From an uncultured Tateyamaria sp. (GTDB lineage: Bacteria > Pseudomonadota > Alphaproteobacteria > Rhodobacterales > Rhodobacteraceae): a DNA stretch of 64,000 nt. The stretch covers positions 620,001 through 684,000 of the forward strand of contig NZ_CANMBJ010000002.1 in the NCBI RefSeq assembly GCF_947496075.1, written 5' to 3'. Shown one piece after another: positions 32,788 to 41,524 of this stretch (positions within the stretch are counted from its first letter, which is position 1; every line of letters begins with the position of its first letter). Under the pieces are notes generated by a model, which saw nothing but the letters and a program-made list of their open reading frames with translations, was not told where the DNA came from and did no database searches. The position numbers were made by a program, and so were the translations under genes.

Positions 32788-33456
32788 GTGCCTGCGCCGA
32801 TCTCCGTCATCATTCCGACACTGAATGCCGAGGCTGCACTGGGTCCAACCCTTGCCGCCTTGATGGAGGGTGTGGATGGAGGCCTTATTGCCGAGCTGGT
32901 TGTGAGCGATGGCGGTTCAACCGATGACACGCTGAAACGCGCGGATGCCTGGGGGGGCAACATCGTGACGGGTCCATCGTCGCGGGGCGGACAGCTACGT
33001 CGCGGATGCGAGGCTGCCCGGGCAGAATGGTTCCTGGTGGTGCACGCAGACACCGTTCTGTCGCCTGGCTGGTCCGAGGTTGTGTCGGCCCATTTGGGCC
33101 AACGGGACGCGGCGTACTTCAAGCTGCGCTTTGATCGGGGCGGCCGCGCGGTGGCCGCGTGGGCCAACCTGCGCGCACGCCTATTTGGATTGCCTTACGG
33201 GGATCAGGGCCTGTTGATCCGCCGCGATCTCTACGCCCGTGTGGGCGGCTATCCCGACATTCCGCTGATGGAGGATGTGGCACTCGCCCGTGCCTTGCGC
33301 GGCCAGCTTGTCCCGCTTGACGCGACAGCCGTGACCAGTGCCGAGAAGTACCGCCGTCAAGGGTGGGTGCGCCGCGGGGCACGCAATCTCTGGACGCTGA
33401 CCCGATACCTGGCTGGTGCTGATCCCGAGGTGCTGGCAGCTGCTTATCGACGTTAG
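32788..33456 (+). CDS. GT2-like glycosyltransferase (TIGR04283 type)
   Basis: A 222-residue GT-A fold protein: SVIIPTLNAEAALGPTLAAL, LVVSDGGSTDDTLKRA, the metal-binding DXD equivalent as VVHADTVLSPGW and the acceptor loop YGDQGLLIRRDLYARVGGYP. It matches the short family named TIGR04283, which transfers sugars by an unknown route. GTG start at 32788. The 3' end overlaps the convergent ABC-transporter gene by four bases. Confidence 0.85.
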   Translation: MPAPISVIIPTLNAEAALGPTLAALMEGVDGGLIAELVVSDGGSTDDTLKRADAWGGNIVTGPSSRGGQLRRGCEAARAEWFLVVHADTVLSPGWSEVVSAHLGQRDAAYFKLRFDRGGRAVAAWANLRARLFGLPYGDQGLLIRRDLYARVGGYPDIPLMEDVALARALRGQLVPLDATAVTSAEKYRRQGWVRRGARNLWTLTRYLAGADPEVLAAAYRR

Positions 33457-35321
33457 CCGAACAAGCGCGACCTCAGCCGCATGAACAGGCCCTTTGATGC
33501 GTTGTTCTCGTCCCGATCGCCCAGCACGTCAGACAGCGGTGCGTCGATGATTGTTTTGCCATCCTTAAATTGCAGGCGGTAGAGATCAGCGTAGATGCCG
33601 CCGCGGTCCAGCAGCTCTTGATGGGTTCCCGTGTCCATAACCTCGCCGCGATCCATGACGATGATCTGATCCGCGCTGCGGATCGTCGAAAGCCGGTGAG
33701 CGATCACCAATGTCGTGCGCCCTGCGGACAACCGATCAAGCGCGTCCTGAACCACTTTTTCAGATTGCGCATCAAGCGCCGAGGTTGCTTCGTCCAGCAG
33801 CAGGACGGGCGTGTCGCGCAGCAGGGCGCGCGCAATCACCACCCGTTGCCGCTGCCCGCCAGACAAAGCCGATCCGCGTGGGCCGACATGTGTTTCCAAT
33901 CCGTCAGGTAGCTTTTCCACGAAGTCGGTGACATGCGCGGCATCCAATACTTCCTTGAGGCGTTCGTCGCTCACGTCGGTGCGCCCAAGCAGGATGTTTT
34001 CCCGCAGGGATTCATCGAACAGCAGTGCTTCCTGCGTGACCACCGAATACAGGCTACGCAGGGCTTCAAGGTCCATTTCGGTTGTCGGAGTGTCGCCGAC
34101 ATAGACGGTACCAGACTGCGGATCGATTAGCCGCGTCAGCACATTAAAGACGGTGGATTTTCCGGCACCGGATGCACCCACAAGAGCTGTTGTCTCTCCG
34201 GGCTTGGCTATCAAAGAAACACCACGCAAAACCGGTGCCTCACCATAAGACAATTCGACATTCTCAAGGCGGATTTCCGGAACACCAGCCGGTGCAGGTT
34301 TGGCGTTCGGCGGGGATGTCAACGCCAACGGTGTATCCATCAATTCCTTGACCCGTTCAATGGACGCCGCAGCCGCTTGCCACAGACCTGAAATTGCCCC
34401 AAGTCGCCGCATTGGGTCAAAGGCAAACCCCATTGCTGTAAAAAATGTCATGAACTGGCCGATGGTCTTGTCGCCCGAGATGATCTCGGACCCGCCGTAC
34501 AGGATCACAGCCATGAACCCGACGCCCGAAATCATGTCAATCATCGCAGGAATGGCGGCCCCACCAAATGCGGTCCGTGTTTCGGTTCTGATGAACCGAT
34601 TGGTGAGCCCACGATATTGTCGCGCCTGATAGGCTTCAAGGGCGTTCAGCTTGACCTGAACGATCCCATGGAAAACTTCGTCCAGACGGGTCGAAAGACC
34701 GGCACCCAGATCACGTGACTTACGTGCCTGTTTACGCACATAGCGTTGGGCCATCGCGGCTGGAAGCACCAGAACCGGGATACCAATCAGCGCCAGCATC
34801 GCCCAGATCGGGTCGACGCTGATTGCTACGCCAAGAAGGACGATCAGTCCCAGGAAATCACGCCCCGCGCCGGTGATGATCGCACGCCACACATTGCCCA
34901 CAGCCCCAACATCACCTTGTACCCTCTGGATCAGATAGCCCGGTGGATGGGATTGGTGAAATGCGCCGTCTTGCAGCATGATCCTGTCCAGAAGGTCCAT
35001 ACGCAGAGCGGCCGATGTTTTTAACGCCACCTGGGTCAGGATCAGCTTTTGGATAACCGATGACGTGGCCCGCACGATAAAGATGCCGACGACAAGAGCG
35101 CCGACCCAGACCAGCATGGCTGAATCACCCTCAACAAATACCTGATCGAACATGGGCTGCATCAGGTAGCTCAGGGCACCCAACATGGATCCTTCGATCA
35201 GCATGAACATAACCGCCACACTCATCAGGCCGCTGTGTTTCTTCAGATAGCCGCGCCAGATCCAGCTCAAAAGCTCGCGGGAATCTTCGGTGGGGGTGAA
35301 GGGGGCTTTGGGCTCTGTCAC
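33453..35321 (-). CDS. ABC exporter, fused permease-ATPase (MsbA-like)
   Basis: A 622-residue half-transporter with six helices in residues 30-320 and an ATPase domain beyond 370. GASGAGKST is Walker A, LSGGQRQRVVIARAL the signature and VLLLDEATSALD Walker B, with the H-loop IAHRLST. It exports lipids, drugs or peptides as a homodimer; the MsbA-like overall form suggests lipid export. The unusual N-terminal SRELLSWIWRGYLKKHSGL is typical of the Rhodobacterales MsbA-like group. Confidence 0.9.
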   Translation of the reverse strand: MTEPKAPFTPTEDSRELLSWIWRGYLKKHSGLMSVAVMFMLIEGSMLGALSYLMQPMFDQVFVEGDSAMLVWVGALVVGIFIVRATSSVIQKLILTQVALKTSAALRMDLLDRIMLQDGAFHQSHPPGYLIQRVQGDVGAVGNVWRAIITGAGRDFLGLIVLLGVAISVDPIWAMLALIGIPVLVLPAAMAQRYVRKQARKSRDLGAGLSTRLDEVFHGIVQVKLNALEAYQARQYRGLTNRFIRTETRTAFGGAAIPAMIDMISGVGFMAVILYGGSEIISGDKTIGQFMTFFTAMGFAFDPMRRLGAISGLWQAAAASIERVKELMDTPLALTSPPNAKPAPAGVPEIRLENVELSYGEAPVLRGVSLIAKPGETTALVGASGAGKSTVFNVLTRLIDPQSGTVYVGDTPTTEMDLEALRSLYSVVTQEALLFDESLRENILLGRTDVSDERLKEVLDAAHVTDFVEKLPDGLETHVGPRGSALSGGQRQRVVIARALLRDTPVLLLDEATSALDAQSEKVVQDALDRLSAGRTTLVIAHRLSTIRSADQIIVMDRGEVMDTGTHQELLDRGGIYADLYRLQFKDGKTIIDAPLSDVLGDRDENNASKGLFMRLRSRLFG

Positions 35322-35476
35322 GCGTGGTGTCTGTCGGCGTTACGCCGCGCTCCGGTAAGGGACGTTGGATGGAAGCTCTAGCGCGGCGCGCGCTGGGGGG
35401 CAAGCGCAGCAGACCGATTGACGCCGGGACGCTGCGCGCTACGGTGCGCCGGTCAATTACATGGCGGAGAGCATTC

Positions 35477-36685
35477 ATGACATCACCATCCAAAGGTCGT
35501 TCGGGGCGCGAATATCTGGCCATTCCCGGCCCTTCGGTGATGCCCGACGCGGTCTTGCAGGCCATGCACCGCGCCGCGCCGAACATTTACGCGGGCGAGA
35601 TCGTGGATATCGCGGCCAGTCTGGTCCCAGATCTCAAAGCCGTGGCCCGAACCCAGGGGCACCTGGCCATGTATATCGGCAATGGCCACGCGGCATGGGA
35701 GGCGGCCCTGGCCAACGTGATTGCGCCTGGCGACACCGTGCTCGTGCCCGCAACGGGCCGTTTTGCGCATGGATGGGCTGAAATGGCCGAGGGGCTGGGC
35801 GCAACGGCGCAAATCCTCGATTTCGGCAAGCGCGCGCCGTGGAACATGGATCAGATTGCCGAGGCGTTGCGCGCGGACACAGCGCACAAGATCAAGGCGG
35901 TCCTGGCCGTTCATGTCGATACCTCGACCTCGGTGCGCAACGATGTTGCCGCCTTGCGGGGGGTGATGGATGAGGTCGGGCATCCCGGCCTGTTGATGGC
36001 CGACTGCATTGCGTCACTGGGGTGCGACGCATTCGAGATGGACGCCTGGGGCGCTGACGTGATGGTCGCGGGGTGTCAAAAGGGGCTCATGGTCCCGCCG
36101 GGCATGGCCTTCGTCTTCTTCAATGATAAGGCTGACGCGATGCGCCGCGCGATGCCACGTGTCAGCAAATACTGGGATTGGTCACCCCGGGCCAATCCCG
36201 AAGAATTCTACATGTATTGGAATGGCACCGCGCCCACGCATCACCTCTACGGTCTGCGCACCGCTTTGGACATGATCCATGCCGAGGGGATGGAGGCGAT
36301 ATGGGCGCGCCATACCAAACTGGCCCGCGCAATCTGGGCCGCATGCGAGGCGTGGGGCGAGGACGGCCTGCTTGAGCTGAACGTCGTGGATCGCGCGCAC
36401 CGCAGCTGTGCCGTCACGGCCCTGCGGCTGGAAAGCCCACATGCCACCGCGCTGCGTGATTGGACCGAACAAAACCTTGGGCTGACACTTGGGATCGGGC
36501 TGGGCATGGCACCTCCCGGTGACCCGGCGTGGCACGGCTTTTTCCGCTTGGGCCACATGGGGCATGTGAACGGACACATGATCATGGGCCTGCTCGGCGG
36601 GATCGAGGCCGGGTTGTCGGCTCTGGGCGTTCCACATGGGCGCGGCGCATTGGACGCTGCGGCTGGAGTGATCGCTGACGTCTGA
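35477..36685 (+). CDS. Class V aminotransferase (serine/alanine-glyoxylate type)
   Basis: A 402-residue PLP enzyme: LAIPGPSVMPDAVLQAM, AMYIGNGHAAWEAAL, DTVLVPATGRFAHGW, VHVDTSTSVRNDVAALR and the PLP lysine in VAGCQKGLMVPPGM. This is the alanine/serine-glyoxylate aminotransferase fold. ATG 35477 has GGAGAGC before it. The gene is divergent from the ABC exporter. Exact substrate specificity (including pyridoxamine-pyruvate transaminase) cannot be decided. Confidence 0.88.
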   Translation: MTSPSKGRSGREYLAIPGPSVMPDAVLQAMHRAAPNIYAGEIVDIAASLVPDLKAVARTQGHLAMYIGNGHAAWEAALANVIAPGDTVLVPATGRFAHGWAEMAEGLGATAQILDFGKRAPWNMDQIAEALRADTAHKIKAVLAVHVDTSTSVRNDVAALRGVMDEVGHPGLLMADCIASLGCDAFEMDAWGADVMVAGCQKGLMVPPGMAFVFFNDKADAMRRAMPRVSKYWDWSPRANPEEFYMYWNGTAPTHHLYGLRTALDMIHAEGMEAIWARHTKLARAIWAACEAWGEDGLLELNVVDRAHRSCAVTALRLESPHATALRDWTEQNLGLTLGIGLGMAPPGDPAWHGFFRLGHMGHVNGHMIMGLLGGIEAGLSALGVPHGRGALDAAAGVIADV

Positions 36686-36743
36686 ATGCGGACGCCCCGG
36701 GCAAAGCGTACAACAGCAACAGGCCGATGGTCAGGCAAAGCAT

Positions 36744-37484
36744 ATGGATGAACACTACAAGGAACAGACGCTCGTAGAGCTTTATGACACCGTGAACGCG
36801 TCGCGGAATGATTTTGATTTCTACTGCGCGCAGTTGCCCGACCCGCCAAGCCGCATCCTTGATGTTGGATGCGGCACAGGGACGTTCGCGATCGAACTGT
36901 CGGTTGCAGGCTACGCTGTCACTGGCATCGATCCGGCCGGCGCGATGATTGCTGCCGCACGGGCCAAACCGGGGGCTGAAGATGTGCGTTGGGTTGTGGG
37001 TGAGGTGTCCGATCTGGATCCAGACATGCGCTTCGATGCTGTCGTCATGACCGGGCATGCGTTCCAGTGTCTGCTGCGCGACGATCAGATCATGGGCCTG
37101 TTTCAAAACATGGCGCAACGTCTGGCACCGGGTGCTTCGTTTTGGTTCGAAACCCGGAACCCGGCGGCAAAGCCCTGGCTGCGCTGGACCCCGGAACATG
37201 CCGGGCCGCCCAAGACACTTGCGGACGGGCGCATTCTGCAAGTTACCCATGATGTCCAATCGGTCGAAGGTGAGTTCGTCACCTTTTCCGAGAGCTACGC
37301 GTTCCAAAACGGGCACGAGGCGCTGTCCACGCAAAGCTGCCTTCGGTTTCTGTCTCTCTCTGCCATCAAGGGGTTGGCAGCGCGCACGGGCCTGTCCGTT
37401 CATTCGGTAAGCGGGGACTGGAACGGGGAAGCATTTGACGACCGCAGCCCCGAGATCATTCTAGAACTAAAAAGGCTGGACTAG
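36744..37484 (+). CDS. Class I SAM-dependent methyltransferase
   Basis: A 246-residue enzyme with motif I ILDVGCGTGTFAIEL near residue 35, GIDPAGAMIAAARAK and MTGHAFQCLLRDDQIM, the standard Rossmann-like methyltransferase series. The C-terminal half is a family-specific beta region (WFETRNPAAKPWLRWTPE). Substrate unknown. It lies 58 bp after the aminotransferase on the same strand. Confidence 0.85.
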   Translation: MDEHYKEQTLVELYDTVNASRNDFDFYCAQLPDPPSRILDVGCGTGTFAIELSVAGYAVTGIDPAGAMIAAARAKPGAEDVRWVVGEVSDLDPDMRFDAVVMTGHAFQCLLRDDQIMGLFQNMAQRLAPGASFWFETRNPAAKPWLRWTPEHAGPPKTLADGRILQVTHDVQSVEGEFVTFSESYAFQNGHEALSTQSCLRFLSLSAIKGLAARTGLSVHSVSGDWNGEAFDDRSPEIILELKRLD

Positions 37485-37521
37485 CCAACCCGGACAGCAC
37501 CGCGCGTGCGCTGCGCGGTCT

Positions 37522-37740
37522 TCAGATCTGTTTGCCTCTGCGGATGGACGCCGCCTGTCGCTGCGCGGCCCAGACTTTGCCACGCTCAATCAGATGGTTC
37601 ACACCCAGACCAAGCAGCATTGCCGCAATCAGGCCCCAGATCGCCCAGATCGCAACCAGGATCCACGTAATGTTCACCCCGAACATCACGATGCAGGCGT
37701 TTTTGTAGTTGGGCGCGGTTCCGATGTTGTGATCGTCCAC
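37522..37740 (-). CDS. Small single-pass or two-pass membrane protein
   Basis: A 72-residue protein. GTG 37738-37740 follows GGAGGCCGCA on the minus strand, a strong ribosome binding site, which fixes the start. NITWILVAIWAIWGLIAAMLLGLGVNHLI is hydrophobic and the C-terminus is basic (KVWAAQRQAASIRRGKQI). Unrecognised. It overlaps nothing and lies downstream of the hisC-like gene on the same strand, 49 bp away. Confidence 0.6.
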   Translation of the reverse strand: MDDHNIGTAPNYKNACIVMFGVNITWILVAIWAIWGLIAAMLLGLGVNHLIERGKVWAAQRQAASIRRGKQI

Positions 37741-37789
37741 TGCGGCCTCCGGGTTCTCCCCATCGACTATAATACGGCAAACCGCCCTG

Positions 37790-38893
37790 TCAGCCCTTTC
37801 TCGCGTCATTGAGAGCGGTCGGGAGCGCCGTGGCAAAGGCATCGAGGTTTTCAGCCGTGCCACAACTGACCCGGATGCAGCGGTTCTGGGGCGCGGCAAA
37901 GGGCATGCGAACAAAGATGCCGCGCGCGATCAGCCCGTCCAGAACGGCCTTGGCAAAAGCGCCATCCGCACCGCAATCAATGGCGACAAAGTTGGTGGCC
38001 GAGGGCAGGGCGGCCAGCCCGTTGTCGCTTGCGATCCGGGCAATGCGATCGCGCGCCCCGCCAATCTGCTCCTGGACATGGCCCAAATAGGATTGATCTT
38101 GCAGCGCGGCCAGCGCTCCGGCCTGTGCGGCGCGGTTCATGCCAAAATGGTTGCGCACCTTGTTGAACGCATCAATCAGGGGGGCTGCCCCGATGGCATA
38201 GCCGACGCGCGCGCCCGCAAGACCATAGACCTTGGAAAAGGTGCGCATGCGGATCACGCGCGGGTCGCCCGGATCGATCTCCGGCGCCGTGCCCGGTGGC
38301 GCGCATTCGATATAGGCTTCGTCCAGAACAAGAACACAGCCATCGGGCAATCGATCCAGCGCCCGTTCCAGCGTCTTTCCATCATGCCACGTGCCCATGG
38401 GGTTGTCCGGGTTGGCAAGGTAAACCAGCTTCGCGCCGGTCTCTGCTGCCTTGGCAAACAGCGCCTCGGGGTCTTCATGGTCGTCGCTGTAGGGGACGGT
38501 GTGCAGCGTGCCGCCATAGCCCGCAACGTGGTAGTTGAAGGTCGGGTAGGCACCCAGCGATGTCACGACATGGTCACCCGGCCCCACGAAAAGGCGCACG
38601 AGGTAGCCCAGCAGGCCATCGATCCCTTCGCCCACCATGATATGCTGCGCATCGATCCCGTGATGTGCGGCAAGTGCTTGACGCAGATCGTGATTTTCCG
38701 GGTCGCCGTATTTCCAGAGGTCCACTGCCGCCATGGCTTCGGCAACCTTGGGCGAGGGGCCAAAGACGCTTTCATTGGCGCCCAGCCGCGCTTCGAACGC
38801 GGCACCGCGTGCGCGCTCCTGTGCTTCGGGGCCGACAAAGGGCACGGTAGAGGGCAGGCTGGCGGCGAGCGGGGTCAGGCGAAGATCGGTCAT
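37790..38893 (-). CDS. hisC: Histidinol-phosphate aminotransferase-like PLP enzyme
   Basis: A 367-residue class I/II aminotransferase: LGANESVFGPSPKVAEAM, DLWKYGDPENHDLRQAL, LANPDNPMGTWHDGKTL, LDEAYIECAPPG, the PLP lysine in RTFSKVYGLAGARVGYAIG and RVSCGTAENLDAF. The kind of enzyme (HisC or a phenylalanine aminotransferase) cannot be settled because no other his gene is nearby. ATG 38891-38893 precedes the family N-terminus; earlier starts extend into unsupported sequence. Confidence 0.85.
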   Translation of the reverse strand: MTDLRLTPLAASLPSTVPFVGPEAQERARGAAFEARLGANESVFGPSPKVAEAMAAVDLWKYGDPENHDLRQALAAHHGIDAQHIMVGEGIDGLLGYLVRLFVGPGDHVVTSLGAYPTFNYHVAGYGGTLHTVPYSDDHEDPEALFAKAAETGAKLVYLANPDNPMGTWHDGKTLERALDRLPDGCVLVLDEAYIECAPPGTAPEIDPGDPRVIRMRTFSKVYGLAGARVGYAIGAAPLIDAFNKVRNHFGMNRAAQAGALAALQDQSYLGHVQEQIGGARDRIARIASDNGLAALPSATNFVAIDCGADGAFAKAVLDGLIARGIFVRMPFAAPQNRCIRVSCGTAENLDAFATALPTALNDARKG

Positions 38894-38995
38894 ATCGAGA
38901 GGGGTAGCGCGGCACGCCATGGCGGGCAATGCCCTTACGTTCTGCTGGTATGGGATGCCGGTTTGCGCTTCTCTCGCTGTCAAAGGAGATTGCCC

Positions 38996-39790
38996 ATGTC
39001 AGATCGTGTATCCGTTACCTACGAAAACCACATCGCCCATGTGCGCCTGACCCGCGCGGACAAGATGAACGCGGTGGATCAGGCCATGATTGACGGGATC
39101 ATCGCCGCCGGGAACGAGGTGGCGGCCAGCAACGCCCGCGTCTGCGTGATCTCAGGCGAGGGCAAAGGCTTCTGCGCAGGCATCGACATCGGCGGCTTGG
39201 GCGCCATGATCGGCAAGGACCCGGTTGATTTGATGATGCCGCGCACCCATGGGGACGGAACCACCAACCAGTGGCAAGAGGTGTCCATGGTCTGGACCCG
39301 CGTGCCCATGCCCGTCATTGCCGCTGTGCACGGCGTGTGTTTCGGTGCCGGGATGCAGCTGGCGCTTGGCGCGGATATTCGGATCGCGGCACCCGATGCG
39401 CGGTTCGCGGTGATGGAGATGAAATGGGGCATCGTGCCGGATATGGGCGGCATGGTGTTGATGCCACGGTTGTTGCGGTCGGATGTGATGCGCAAGCTCA
39501 CCTACACGGCAGAGCCGATTTCAGCCGAGCAGGCAGAGGCTTGGGGCCTGGTCACTGAACTGGCGGATGATCCGTTGGCAGCGGCGATGGCACTGGCTGA
39601 GGCGCTGACGTTGAAATCACCAGCTGCCTTGCGGGCGGCCAAGGCGTTGATCGGATATGCACAGACGCACGCGCCTGACGACATCCTGTTGGAAGAGAGC
39701 CGCGCGCAGGCGGGACTGATGGGCACGCCCGAGCAGATGGAGGTTGTCGCGGCGCAGATGCAGAAACGGCCACCTGTGTTCAAAACCTGA
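38996..39790 (+). CDS. Crotonase-family enoyl-CoA hydratase/isomerase
   Basis: This 264-residue enzyme has HIAHVRLTRADKMNAVDQAM, SGEGKGFCAGIDIGGLG (the oxyanion-hole Gly) and AAVHGVCFGAGMQLALGADIRIA. The glutamate of EMKWGIVPDMGGM is the candidate catalytic residue. It handles acyl-CoA thioesters; the precise reaction is unknown. ATG 38996 follows AAAGGAGATT. It is divergent from the hisC-like gene across 102 bp. Confidence 0.88.
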   Translation: MSDRVSVTYENHIAHVRLTRADKMNAVDQAMIDGIIAAGNEVAASNARVCVISGEGKGFCAGIDIGGLGAMIGKDPVDLMMPRTHGDGTTNQWQEVSMVWTRVPMPVIAAVHGVCFGAGMQLALGADIRIAAPDARFAVMEMKWGIVPDMGGMVLMPRLLRSDVMRKLTYTAEPISAEQAEAWGLVTELADDPLAAAMALAEALTLKSPAALRAAKALIGYAQTHAPDDILLEESRAQAGLMGTPEQMEVVAAQMQKRPPVFKT

Positions 39791-39998
39791 GGCGCGGGGG
39801 CGGATATTCCTTGGTTGCATGCGGATGAATGGCGCGATGCAAGTGCCGCCTGTCAGACATTCTGATCATTGGGCACCTGTCAGCCGGGTGATCCACAGGC
39901 GTGTAGCAACTGAATGAAGCACGCGCTTGGTGCGTTCGACACATGCTGTGGCGCTCGACTTCGGCAAAACTGAAAGCCGGATCGCGCTTTCAATTGAG
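39791..39998. other. Short gap without a supported gene
   Basis: The 208 bp between the crotonase and the RidA-like gene hold no recognisable coding signature or strong terminator. Confidence 0.35.
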
Positions 39999-40433
39999 TT
40001 ATCGATGCATCTCCTGCGTGGTTTCAGGCATGATGAAGCGGTCCTGAGGGATCTCTGCGATACCGGTGATCTCGATCAGCAGTCTGTGATCATAAAGGGA
40101 CGACACTTCCAAAGTGGTTGTCACAGGAAAGGGCGCTTCAAAGAAGTTCGCCCTGATCTCGCCGCACTGCATGAACGCCTGAATATCCGTCGTGAATTGC
40201 TGAAGGGACACGATGTCGCTCATCTGTCCACCCATCGCGCCAAGGATGTCGGCCACGTTGTGCAAGACTTGTGTCACCTGAGCCGACATATTACCGTCAC
40301 CGACAATCTCGCCGTCACGGTCGAGTGCGACCTGTCCTTTGAGGTAAATCGTCTTTCCGCCACCCGAGATGACGGATTGTGAGAAGGCCCCGAACGGGCT
40401 CCAGATATTGGGTGGATCGAAGCTCTTTGCCAT
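39999..40433 (-). CDS. RidA-family protein 2
   Basis: A 144-residue Rid protein: AFSQSVISGGGKTIYLKGQVALDRDGEIV, MSAQVTQVLHNVADIL and a C-terminal LLIEITGIAEIP. It differs from the 4295 copy and matches the Rid subgroup with the long helical insertion. It is a deaminase-like detoxifier of enamines or a related binding protein. Its start ATG 40431-40433 has AAAGGGCGC-like sequence upstream on the minus strand. Confidence 0.82.
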   Translation of the reverse strand: MAKSFDPPNIWSPFGAFSQSVISGGGKTIYLKGQVALDRDGEIVGDGNMSAQVTQVLHNVADILGAMGGQMSDIVSLQQFTTDIQAFMQCGEIRANFFEAPFPVTTTLEVSSLYDHRLLIEITGIAEIPQDRFIMPETTQEMHR

Positions 40434-41040
40434 GCTGCGCCCTTTCAGCCCTGAAACAGGGGGTGGTCGAATGTCGAATGCTGCAAGGCGACCTTACCGC
40501 TTTGAAACCACGCAAGCGATGGAAAGTCTCGGGGCGTTCACTGTACCCACATTTCCAGCACGATGGGCGAGGGGCTGACCTTGCGGCGGATCATCCAAAA
40601 ACGCTCTGGACGTGGTGTGTAAGGCACCGCCCGGAAGGACCAAACGATGCGGCGATTTGCCTGCCGGTCGGCCTTGTCTTTGAATGGTGGGGCAAAGGCG
40701 CCTCGTGTGACCGAGGAGCGGCGCGATCTTTGGATCTTGTCGAGCAAGACGAAATCTTGTGCTGTGGTCAGGGGCGTTTGCAGGGCTATGAGGCCACAAT
40801 CTCACCCCTTCCTTTTCATTTGTTGCGCAAGTGCGCAATATTGTTGCGCTGCGGCCACAGGGTTTCCGCAGCGTCATTTCCACTGTTGAGCGAATCCTGC
40901 ATCCCATGGATACAGCGCCTCCCGACAGTTCAGGTCGGACCCTAGCGGCAAGAGGTGATCACTCTTCCGGTGCGGGCGGCGCTGCCGACCTCGTATACCA
41001 GGGCCGGGTTGACCCAAGGGACGTGGTTTGGGTCCACGCA
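40434..41040. other. 607-bp region without a supported gene
   Basis: No frame on either strand shows family sequence; the longest minus-strand frame (40494-40907) is rich in Arg, Pro and Ser and looks accidental. TTGCGCA (40823-40829), AG and TGCGCAA (40832-40838) make a perfect 7-2-7 palindrome, followed by ATATTGTTGCGC. This may be decayed mobile DNA bordering the tRNA-like gene. Confidence 0.4.
40823..40838. promoter_or_regulatory. Perfect palindrome TTGCGCA-AG-TGCGCAA
   Basis: A 7-2-7 inverted repeat in otherwise gene-free DNA. It could be an operator of a lost regulator or a small hairpin; no neighbouring gene starts close to it. Confidence 0.3.
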
Positions 41041-41116
41041 CGATGTGTAGCTCAATCGGTAGAGCATCAGACTGCGAATCTGAGTGTCTTGGGTTCGACT
41101 CCCGTCACAACGACCA
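41041..41116 (+). tRNA. tRNA-Arg(GCG)-like sequence, possibly a pseudo-tRNA
   Basis: The 76 bases fit the cloverleaf exactly in position: acceptor CGATGTG/CACAACG with one A-A mismatch, D-arm GCTC-AATCGGTA-GAGC, anticodon stem TCAGA/TCTGA with loop CTGCGAA (anticodon GCG at 41074-41076), variable loop GTGTC, T-arm TTGGG-TTCGACT-CCCGT with one T-T mismatch and an encoded ACCA. Bacteria normally read CGC/CGU with anticodon ACG, so a GCG tRNA-Arg is unusual. The two mismatches suggest decay or an element-borne tRNA. Confidence 0.5.
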
Positions 41117-41150
41117 TGGGTAAAGTGGAAACACTTTGGGTTCGACTCCC
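41089..41150 (+). repeat. Direct repeat of the tRNA T-arm (15 bp, twice)
   Basis: TTGGGTTCGACTCCC occurs at 41089-41103 inside the tRNA-like gene and again exactly at 41136-41150. The T-arm is the usual core of integrase attachment sites, so the second copy may be a leftover att sequence after excision of an inserted element, or the trace of a second partial tRNA. Confidence 0.55.
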
Positions 41151-41310
41151 ACAAGGGCTGTCAAAGGCTCTCACACTTTTGGATCCGGGGTTGCCCCAGC
41201 AGGGCGGACCTCGCGGCATGATGGCTTCGGGCATTGCGCCAAGGTATCCGCACCTGCTCTGACCTCGGGTCGGGCACGTGACTGATGGCGCGCGGGCGCA
41301 GGTCCAGGCC

Positions 41311-41330
41311 GGGTGGATTTCGATCCACCC
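41311..41330. terminator. Stem-loop with TTCG loop
   Basis: GGGTGGAT (41311-41318), TTCG and ATCCACCC (41323-41330) form an 8-bp stem. There is no T-run on the plus strand. It lies between the tRNA-like gene and the slipin gene. Confidence 0.4.
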
Positions 41331-41524
41331 CATGCCCCGACCGGTGTTCAGACGTCCTCTCGTTGCGGCCCCACCTTTGGTTTTGGCGCGGGGCGGCTCC
41401 GGGTCTTTCCCGCCCGTGACCGGGCTTCACACCTGTCAGCCATGATGGCTGCAACCCTCTGAAACCAAGAAGGAGTTCGCGCTTTGCGACGACGATGATC
41501 CGAAAGATATGAAGGAGACACGAC

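Noticed and set aside
38078-38995. Upstream extension of the crotonase reading frame to 38078
   Set aside because: The extension is antisense to the hisC-like gene; the crotonase N-terminus and an AAAGGAG site fix the start at 38996.
40379-40945. A 188-codon plus-strand frame and an overlapping minus-strand frame
   Set aside because: Neither has a family signature or ribosome binding site; both look like chance frames in GC-rich non-coding DNA.
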